From: Stenotrophomonas maltophilia | GTDB taxonomy: Bacteria > Pseudomonadota > Gammaproteobacteria > Xanthomonadales > Xanthomonadaceae | Assembly (NCBI GenBank): GCA_002387845.1 | Contig: DGLB01000054.1 | Span: 62,001 to 126,000 of the forward strand | Length of the DNA: 64,000 bases | Reading direction: 5' to 3' | Shown here: one piece after another, positions 24,926 to 33,200 of the stretch | Position numbering within the stretch: the first letter of the stretch is position 1 | How the letters are laid out: every line of letters begins with the position of its first letter | Position numbers and translations under genes: made by a program | Notes under the pieces: model-generated | What the model was told of the DNA's origin: nothing | The model's database searches: none | Seen by the model: only the letters and a program-made list of their open reading frames with translations

Positions 24926-27900
24926 ATGGTGAGCAGTCAAAATCGCTGGATGTCCGTCGCAGGAGGTGTGCTGCTGGGCTTGATCGCCTCGGCCGCACCC
25001 TCGGAGCATCTGTTTGCCGCAGGCACGCAGGCGCGTGCAGCGGACACTGTGAACGAAGCCGCCAGCGCGACGATGGCCGGCACGCAACGCTCGCTGCGCC
25101 TGGCCGGAGGCCAATGGCTGCAGCTGTCCACCAGCGGTGCCGAGCTGACCCTGCAGGGGCCCGGCGGTGCCAGTGCGTCACGCACGTGGTCGCTGCCCGA
25201 GGTGCGCCGGAATGCCAGCCTGACCCTTCTGCCTGACGGTCGGGTGCTGATCTGGGGCGGACACGATGCCCGCGGCACCCTGCAGCGCGACGGCGTCTGG
25301 TTCGACCCCGACCTGCGCACGGTGGAACCGGCGCTGCGCCTGCCGATGTCGCCGCGCAGCGGTCACACCGCGACCGTGCTGACCGATGGCCGGGTGCTGT
25401 TCGCCGGCGGACGTGGCGAGCATCGCGGGCACGAGCTCTGGCATCCGGCATCGGCCAGATGGATGCAGGTCGACGCAGCCACCCTGGACGCCGGACACCG
25501 CGCGGTGCTGCGCGCCGACGGGCAGGTGCATCTGTCCGGGGGCAACGGCGCGGCCGTGCCAACGCGCGCCGATCTGCTGTTCGATCCGGAAACCGACCGC
25601 ATCACGTCACGCGACACCCGTCAGGCCACGCCTGCCGTCACGGAAGGACTCGCCGGCTCGCTGCCGGAGCAGGGTAGTGCGGATGTCGCCGTGGACGCCA
25701 CGTTGGCGCTGCGCTTCTCCGATCTGGTGCGTCTGGACGATCTCAATACCGCCACAGTGACGCTGTTCGGCCCCGGCGGTGCCACCCAGGTGCGGGTGAC
25801 GACGGCAGAAGCGGGTCGCCTGGCCTTCGTGCATCCCAGCCGTCAGCTGTTCCCCGATGCGCCGTACACGCTGATGGTGAAGGGCGTAAGCACGCAGAAG
25901 GGCAAGGCGTTGCCGCTGATGATGGTCGACTTCCGCACTGCGGCCCTGGCCTCACCACAGACGGCCGGCACGACGGCGGCGAATCCGCCGACGGCCGTGG
26001 CTGAACCGGTCTACTGCGAAGATCGCTTCCGTACCTTGCAGCTGTGCCAGGGCAAGGGCCAGATGCAGGACGGCATGTGGACGCCGGGCCAGGACAACGC
26101 CGGTGAAAACTGGCGCGTGGCCGGCCGCCAGCCGGAGCCGGCCTACCTGGGCCTGATGCCGGACATCTTCAAGGCCTGGGGCAGGAGCGCGCTCACCGGT
26201 ACCGTGCTGCGTGCCGATGGTGTGCCGGTGGCCGGCGTGGCCGTGAGCGTGGGCAAGCTGTCCGCCTTGACCAACCGGGCAGGTCAGTTCCTGCTCTACG
26301 ACGTACCGCAGGGCCGCCAGCGGGTCTATGTAGACGGTACCAGCGCCAATGCACCGGGCGAAGAATACGGGCAGTTTGTGGTAGGTGTGGATGTACAGGC
26401 CAAGGGCCTGACCCAGGTTCCCTTCACCATGTGGTTGCCGCGCATCGCGGCCCGCGACAAGATCCAGATTCCCTCGCCCTCCACCCAGGAACTGGTGCTC
26501 AGGCACCCGGACCTGCCCGGCATGGAGCTGCGCATTCCGGCCGGCACGGTCATCCGCGACCAGAAAGGCAAGATCGTCACCGAAGTCGCGATCGTGCCGA
26601 CCCCGGTGAACCGCTCGCCGTATCCGCTGCCGACCAACTTCCCGATGTACTTCACGCTGCAGCCCGGCGGTGCCGTGCTGCAGGGCCTGACCCCGGAAGC
26701 GGGCAAGGGCGCACGGGTCATCTACCCGAACTACGACCGTCATCCGGAAGGTACCCCGGCGGACTTCTGGTTGTATGACGCGATGGAAGGCTGGCGTGTC
26801 TACGGGAAGGGCCGGGTCAACAAGGAAGAAACCCAGTTCATCCCGGAACCCGGCGTCGCCCTGCACGAGGTAGTGACATTCGGCGCGGCGGTGAGCCCGA
26901 ACGATCCGGCACCGGAAGAAGACATGCCGCCGGACGAGCAGGAGTGCGGCGAGTGCAATGCCGGCACCGGCGACAACGCGACGGCCGGCGATCCGATCGA
27001 CCTGCGCACGGGACGGTTCACGTACCTCGAGACCGACATCAGCATCCACGATGTCATGCCGCTGGAACTGGGCCGCAACTACCGCCCCAGTGATCTGGTC
27101 AAGCGGGAGTTCGGCCTGGGCACCTCGGCCGGCTTCATGTACCGCCTGGCCATGCGCGACAACTACGCGAAGATGCAGCTGGTGCTGCCCAATGGCACCC
27201 CGCTGGTGTTCACCCAGGCATCCGGGTCCGGCGCGTACGGCACATGGCGTTACAACGGCCGGCATGCCTTCTCGGGCGCGCTCCTAGCGTCGGAAAGTGC
27301 GGGTGGGTGGAAGTATCGGCTGACGCTGCGGGACGGCAGTCAGATGACGTTCGAGCAGTACAGCCCGAACCGCATCAAGACCTGGCAGGACCGTTTCGGC
27401 AACGTCACCGAGTACCAGTACGACGCCGGTCAGGTCAGCCGCATCCTGTCGCCGAACGGCCGCACGATCGACCTGAGCTACGACACGCAGAACCGCATCG
27501 TCGCGGCGGTGGACCCGCTGGGCTCGACCTGGGCGTATGAGTACAACGCGCAAGGCTCGCTGGCGCGGGTGACCTACCCGGACGGAACATTCCGTCGATA
27601 CGAGTACAAGAGCTACGGGCCGGCCGATTTCCGTCAGCAGGCGCTCACCGCGATCCATGACCAGCGCGGAAACCGGCTGATCTACAACGAATTCGAGGAG
27701 CTGGAAACGGGACTGGGGTATCTCCAGACCACCGGCCGCGTGGTCAGGCAGACGCTTGCCGATGGCGCGGTGTACACGCTGCAGTACGACCATATCGACG
27801 GAAACACGGTCGGGACCCTGGTCACGCACCCGGACGGCAGCCAGCGCCGGGTCACCTTCGCCGGCGGCATGTACCCGGTGACGGATACCCTTGGCTACGG

Positions 27901-30109
27901 CACGCCTCTTGCGCAGACCTTCCGCTTCGAGCGTGACGCCGCCGGACGTACCACGGCGTCCATCGCCCCGAACGGACGCCGCACCGAGTACGGCTTCAAT
28001 GCGGATGGCCTGCCAACCCAGGAAACCCGGTTCGCCGGAACCGACGGGGCGCGTACGACCCGAAGAACCTACACGGCGGACGGTCAGCTGGCCTCCACCC
28101 AGGACGCCCTCGGCCGCACCACCACCTTCGAGTATGCCAACGGCTGTCTTGCGCGCACCACCGATTCGTTGGGGCGTGTGGCAACGTTCACCTGCAACGG
28201 CTCGGGCCTGATGGATTCGGCCACGGACATCGCGAACAACACCTCATTCATGTACTACTTTGGTGCCGATCTGGTTGCATTCAGCGACGCGATGGGGCGC
28301 GATTTCACCTACCGCTACGATGCCTTGGGTCGCGAGATCGCGATGGAGGCTGCAGACGGCGGCATCTTCAACAGCGTTTACGATGCGCGTAGTCGATTGA
28401 TCCGCACCACGGCACCGGACGGTGCGGTGACCGAGCTGGAGTATGACGGCAACGGCAATGTCACCGCAGCGCTGCTGCCGCATCAGAATGGTGTCACCTA
28501 CGAGTACAACGCCCGCGATCGTCGGGTGAAGCAGACCGACGCGCTGGGCCAGGAGCAGTCGTGGGCGTATGACGGCATGAATCGCATGGTGCGCTTCACC
28601 GACCGTCGCGGTTTCACCACGCGCTACACCTATGACGTGCTCGGTCGACAGAAGACGCAGACCTACCACGATGGCAGCACCGTGGTGGCAAACTACGACG
28701 ACGCCGGACGCCTGCAGAGTGTGGTGGACTCCCTCACCGGCACGATGTCCTGGGAGTATGACGCGCAGGATCAGATCGTGGCGGCGGTCAGTCCGCAGGG
28801 TCGCATCGAATATGCCTACGATGCTGCCGGTCGTCGCACCGCGATGCGGGTCAACGGCCAGCCGGTGATCGATTACCGCTACGACGGGGCGGATCGCATC
28901 GACCGGATCGTGCAGGGCAGCGAGGTGGTCGACTACACCTACGACCCGATGGACCGGCTGCTGAGCGCCACGCTTCCCAACGGCGTACAGGCAGGCTATG
29001 CGTATAGTCCGGCCGGCAAGCTGACCGGCATGGCGTGGAAGAAGGCGGATGGCACGCCACTCGGTGCGGTCGGGTATGCGTACGACCGTGCGGGCCGGTT
29101 GGCCGCCCAGAGCGGTACCTTCGCCGCGCAGGCACTGCCCGAGGCCCGTGCGCCCGTCGGCTTCGACGACAACAACCGGATGAACGCCTATGACGGGGCA
29201 GCGCTGAGCTATGACGCCAACGGCAACCTGATTGCCGACGGCAGTCGCACCTATGAGTGGGACGCCCGTGGGCAGCTTGCGACGATCAGGCAGGGTGGAG
29301 TGGATATCGCCCGCTTTGCCTACGACGCCTTCGGTCGTCGCATCAGCAAGGTCGAGTCCGGCGTTGCCCGGACCTACCTGTATGACGGCAAGGATGCGGT
29401 GGAAGAAGTCGTGGATGGGAACGTCGTTCCGGTACTCCCCGGTCTGGACGTCGACGCCCGTGTGAGCCGCGGTGCGGGAACCGACCGCCGCTATTTCGTC
29501 CTCGACCACCTCGGCAGCACACGGGCATTGACCGATGCGGCGGGGGATGCGGTGCAGCAGTACCAGTACGATCCCTACGGCAGCACCCAGCAGGACGGGG
29601 CAGACGCCGGCAATCCGTATCAGTACACCGGCCGCGAGCACGATGATTCAGGGCTCTACTACTACCGTGCCCGGTATTACCACCCCGGCATGGCGCGCTT
29701 CATCAGCGAGGATCCGATCGGTCTGGACGCCGGGCCCAACCTGTACGCGTACGTGGATGGCAATCCGCTGGGCTACCGTGATCCGGACGGTCATCAGAGT
29801 GCGCCCGTCGCGCCCCCGCGGGCACCGCAGCAGGCCCAGCAAGGGGCGCGCCCGCGTGGGGCACCACCGGAAGCGCGGGGCTTCAACCAGCAGAACTTCG
29901 ATGCCATGTCGAACTTCCCTGATCCCCAGAAGCTGAACTGCAGCCCGATCAACGGTCACTGCACGACGCCGGTGTATGTCTGCACCTGTCCGCAGCAGAT
30001 GTTCTGCGAAAAGAACCCCTATGGAGATGGCCAGATGCCGCAGATCGGTCCGATGCCACGCGACAACCCGTCCTGCGTCTGCGTCCTGAAACCGATGCAG
30101 GTGCCCTGA
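24926..30109 (+). CDS. Exported Kelch/YD-repeat (RHS) protein 1
   Basis: A 1727-residue protein. Residues 1-35 are a likely signal peptide. About 95-210 hold Kelch-like repeats (LPDGRVLIWGG, LTDGRVLFAGG). About 250-340 are a bacterial Ig-like (Big_5-type) domain, and 420-475 a carboxypeptidase-regulatory-like domain. At 688-716 a DUF6531-type entry (GDPIDLRTGRFTYLETDI) opens a YD-repeat shell to about 1510. The RHS-associated core (DHLGSTRALTDA ... YRARYYHPGMARFISEDPIGLD) ends near 1620. The last 105 residues are a variable tip with seven cysteines and no known toxin motif. GGAG sits six bases before the ATG at 24926; an in-frame ATG at 24914 is less likely. No immunity-like gene follows. It lacks PAAR or VgrG parts, so Sec export rather than T6SS is inferred. 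Confidence 0.87.
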   Translation: MVSSQNRWMSVAGGVLLGLIASAAPSEHLFAAGTQARAADTVNEAASATMAGTQRSLRLAGGQWLQLSTSGAELTLQGPGGASASRTWSLPEVRRNASLTLLPDGRVLIWGGHDARGTLQRDGVWFDPDLRTVEPALRLPMSPRSGHTATVLTDGRVLFAGGRGEHRGHELWHPASARWMQVDAATLDAGHRAVLRADGQVHLSGGNGAAVPTRADLLFDPETDRITSRDTRQATPAVTEGLAGSLPEQGSADVAVDATLALRFSDLVRLDDLNTATVTLFGPGGATQVRVTTAEAGRLAFVHPSRQLFPDAPYTLMVKGVSTQKGKALPLMMVDFRTAALASPQTAGTTAANPPTAVAEPVYCEDRFRTLQLCQGKGQMQDGMWTPGQDNAGENWRVAGRQPEPAYLGLMPDIFKAWGRSALTGTVLRADGVPVAGVAVSVGKLSALTNRAGQFLLYDVPQGRQRVYVDGTSANAPGEEYGQFVVGVDVQAKGLTQVPFTMWLPRIAARDKIQIPSPSTQELVLRHPDLPGMELRIPAGTVIRDQKGKIVTEVAIVPTPVNRSPYPLPTNFPMYFTLQPGGAVLQGLTPEAGKGARVIYPNYDRHPEGTPADFWLYDAMEGWRVYGKGRVNKEETQFIPEPGVALHEVVTFGAAVSPNDPAPEEDMPPDEQECGECNAGTGDNATAGDPIDLRTGRFTYLETDISIHDVMPLELGRNYRPSDLVKREFGLGTSAGFMYRLAMRDNYAKMQLVLPNGTPLVFTQASGSGAYGTWRYNGRHAFSGALLASESAGGWKYRLTLRDGSQMTFEQYSPNRIKTWQDRFGNVTEYQYDAGQVSRILSPNGRTIDLSYDTQNRIVAAVDPLGSTWAYEYNAQGSLARVTYPDGTFRRYEYKSYGPADFRQQALTAIHDQRGNRLIYNEFEELETGLGYLQTTGRVVRQTLADGAVYTLQYDHIDGNTVGTLVTHPDGSQRRVTFAGGMYPVTDTLGYGTPLAQTFRFERDAAGRTTASIAPNGRRTEYGFNADGLPTQETRFAGTDGARTTRRTYTADGQLASTQDALGRTTTFEYANGCLARTTDSLGRVATFTCNGSGLMDSATDIANNTSFMYYFGADLVAFSDAMGRDFTYRYDALGREIAMEAADGGIFNSVYDARSRLIRTTAPDGAVTELEYDGNGNVTAALLPHQNGVTYEYNARDRRVKQTDALGQEQSWAYDGMNRMVRFTDRRGFTTRYTYDVLGRQKTQTYHDGSTVVANYDDAGRLQSVVDSLTGTMSWEYDAQDQIVAAVSPQGRIEYAYDAAGRRTAMRVNGQPVIDYRYDGADRIDRIVQGSEVVDYTYDPMDRLLSATLPNGVQAGYAYSPAGKLTGMAWKKADGTPLGAVGYAYDRAGRLAAQSGTFAAQALPEARAPVGFDDNNRMNAYDGAALSYDANGNLIADGSRTYEWDARGQLATIRQGGVDIARFAYDAFGRRISKVESGVARTYLYDGKDAVEEVVDGNVVPVLPGLDVDARVSRGAGTDRRYFVLDHLGSTRALTDAAGDAVQQYQYDPYGSTQQDGADAGNPYQYTGREHDDSGLYYYRARYYHPGMARFISEDPIGLDAGPNLYAYVDGNPLGYRDPDGHQSAPVAPPRAPQQAQQGARPRGAPPEARGFNQQNFDAMSNFPDPQKLNCSPINGHCTTPVYVCTCPQQMFCEKNPYGDGQMPQIGPMPRDNPSCVCVLKPMQVP

Positions 30110-30194
30110 TTCGAATCCCTGCCGGCAGGCAGCGTGGGCATTACAGGGTGTTGTCCAGGTGGGTGCCGAGTAACGGCACCCACCCTCTCATGCA

Positions 30195-30210
30195 GCGGCC
30201 AGCAGGTCGT
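30195..30210 (+). promoter_or_regulatory. Leader hairpin before long PPC gene 1
   Basis: GCGGCC-AGCA-GGTCGT pairs with two G-U wobbles, 18 bases before the start and followed by AAGGTGA. It matches the hairpins at 24005 and 35807 in position and stem length. Confidence 0.5.
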
Positions 30211-30228
30211 GCGCCAAGGTGAACTTTC

Positions 30229-33200
30229 ATGAATGCAGTCGTATGTCGTGATCCCGCTACGCGCCGGGGCCCAAGGCTGTCGTCACGTGTCGCAGCGTCT
30301 GTGCTTTGGTTGTTTGCGCTTTTGATCGCGGCACCCGCTGCGGCCACCAGCTACGTCTATGACGTCAACGGCCGCGTCATCGCGGTGACCAACGATGCCG
30401 GCGAGTCAGCCCGCTACGTCTACGACGTGATGGGCAACATCGCCCGCGTCGAGCGCCTGGCTGTCGAAGAGCTGGCCTTGTTCGCATTCACGCCCGGACG
30501 AGGCGTCAGCGGCATGCAGGTGCGGCTGCAGGGTCACGGCTTCAACGCCCAGCCCACCGCCAACGCGGTGCGTTTTGCCGGCACGTCCGCCACGGTGCTC
30601 AGCGGTACCGCCAGCGAACTGGTGGTACTGGTGCCCGCCGGGGCCGTCACCGGTCCGATCTCGGTGACGACCGGCAGCCAGACTGTGGCCAGCAGCACCG
30701 ACTTCGTTGTCGACCAGAATGCGCAGCAGCCGCGTATCGATGCGATCGCGCCACAGGTGGTTACGACGGGAGCCAAGGTCACGGTCACGGGCGGCTCGTT
30801 GTACCCCATCGCCCATCAGACGACCGCGCGCATCGGCACCCGTGCCGGTGTGGTCGGCAGCGTGGATGATGCGCAGCTGACATTCGCGGTGCCCACGCTG
30901 GCGGCCAGCGGCAAGGTGTCCGTCTCCACGCCGTACGGCATGGCCGTCAGCACGCAGGACCTGGTGGTCCTGCCCAGCGGCATCGCTGCCGCCGACATCG
31001 CCGGGGTTCGACGGGTCATCCCGGATGCGCCGGCGGCTACCGACACCGTGGCGACACCGGGTCAGCAGTTTGCGCTGCTGGTGGATGCAACGGTGGGCGA
31101 ACTGCTGGACGTCCAGCTGTCGGCGATCACCGGCGGCAATCTGGCCTGGTCGCTGTACGACCCGACCAATCGCCGGCTGCTCACCGGCACCGCGACGACG
31201 GCCAATCCCACGATCCTGTTGCCCGCCGCGGCGCGCGCGGGCACCCACCTGCTGCTGATCAAGCCGGCACAGGCACCGGCCAGCTGGAACCTCGCCATCG
31301 ACCGCAGTCGGAAGATCACCGTCGGTGCCGAGGCCCTGGCGGTTGCCACCGCCGTGTCCGGGCAGAGGAAGCGGTTCTATTTCGAAGCAGGCCCGGAACA
31401 ACACCTCGGCATCGGCGTGGCCGAGTTGGCGCTGTCGACCGGCTCGTCGATGTCCACCGCCGTGCACCGCGGCGACGTCAGTGTCACCAATGCCTCCTGC
31501 CTGGGCGGCCGGGGCGGATGCCAACTCAATGTCCGCGCCAGCCAGCGCGGTATCCACACCCTGACACTCACCCCGGGGAGCACGCAGACCTTCCAGACGC
31601 TGATCACGCTCAGCGCTGATCTGGTCGCCACTCTGGTGCGCGAGGTGCCGTTGCACCTGGGCCTGCCCCGACGCGGCCAGAACGCACGCCTGTACTTCAC
31701 GGCGCAGGCAGGGGAGTCGCTGGCCCTGCAGGTGCTGTCCCAGCAGACCCTGCCGGCGGGCTACAACGTCAACTACGCGATCTATCGTCCGGACGGCACG
31801 CTGATCAAGAGCGCCAACACCGTCACGCACAACATCTACACGCTGCCCTCGCTGCCGCAGACCGGCACCTATTCGGTGTTCGTCGATGGCGAGTATGGCG
31901 CAAGCGTGGCTGCGCAGATCGTCCTGCGCGTCGGCGCGGACAGTGGTGGGCAGCTCGACGGTGAACCTGCGGAGCACGCCACCGAGGTCGGCGGCGCGTC
32001 GGTGTATTTCGACTTCGAGGTGGACCGTCTGGACGAGCTGGTCGGCATCGGCATCAGCGACCTGGTACTGAGCAGCGGCACCACCGTGTCGATGACGCTG
32101 TACCGTCCCGACGGCAGCACGTCCAGCAGTACCACGTGCTACGCAGCGCGGGGCGGTTGCGGCCTGAACCTGCGCTCGTCCCAGGTCGGGCGGCATACCG
32201 TGCTGCTGCAGCCGACAAGCGCTTCGCAGACGATGCGCCTGAAGGCCACGGTGACGCGCGACCTGCAGGTGGAGGTGGAACCGGAGCTGCCGGTGCAGTT
32301 CGACCTGGATCGCCGCGGTCAGAACGCGCGCCTGTTCTTCGAGACCACCGAAGCACAGACGCTCGCGTTCCTGGTGTCGGGGGTATCGACCTTGCCCACC
32401 GGGAAGGCCGTGACCTTGGCGGTGTATACGATGGACAACGTGCTGGTCACCAGCGCCAGCGTCTCCGATCTGGAGATACTGCGTTTGACCAACCTCGCGG
32501 CCGGTCGCTACTACCTGTTCATCGATCCGGCCGATGGCGCGCAGGCGCAGGGCCGCGTCACCCTGACCACCGGTCTGCCGGCGGGTCTTGCGGTCGATGG
32601 GCCGTCGGTGGAGCACGTCGCGCCCACGCCCGGACACCCGGCGTTCTTCGCGTTCGCCACGACCGAGCCGGAACAGCGCCTGGGCCTGGCCCTGCATGGG
32701 ATGGAGCTCAGTTCCGGCACCTCGGTGAGCGTGACCGTGTACGGACCTGCCGGTCAATCGCTCGGCAACACCAGCTGCAACGCTGCACGCGGTTGCGAGC
32801 TGAACGTGCGGGCGGCGGTGCCGGGCAGCTACAGCCTCGTGGTGCGACCGACGGCCACGCAGTCAATGCGTTTCACGGCCACCCTGTCCAACGACGTGGT
32901 GATCAATCTCGCGCGTGAAACCCCGCTGGCGCTGGATCTGCCGCGCTACGGGCAGAACGCGCGGTTGATGTTCGATGCCGAGGCCGGCGACAACCTGGCG
33001 TTGCAGGTCAGTGACCAGGCAACCCCGACCGGTTCAAGTGCAAGCTATGCAGTCTACAAGCCCGACGGCACGTCGCTGACCAGCGTTACGGTGACGGGAT
33101 TTGGTCAGCAGCGCATGATGAACCTGCCGGCCAGTGGTCGATACATGATCCTGGTCGATCCGACCTATGGTGCCACTCTGCAGGCACAGGTGGTGCTCAC

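Noticed and set aside
30406..32757. A 783-codon antisense frame across the first array
   Set aside because: It results from codon bias in the repeats. Its protein has no fold-like pattern, while the sense frame has signal peptide, domains and a conserved leader.
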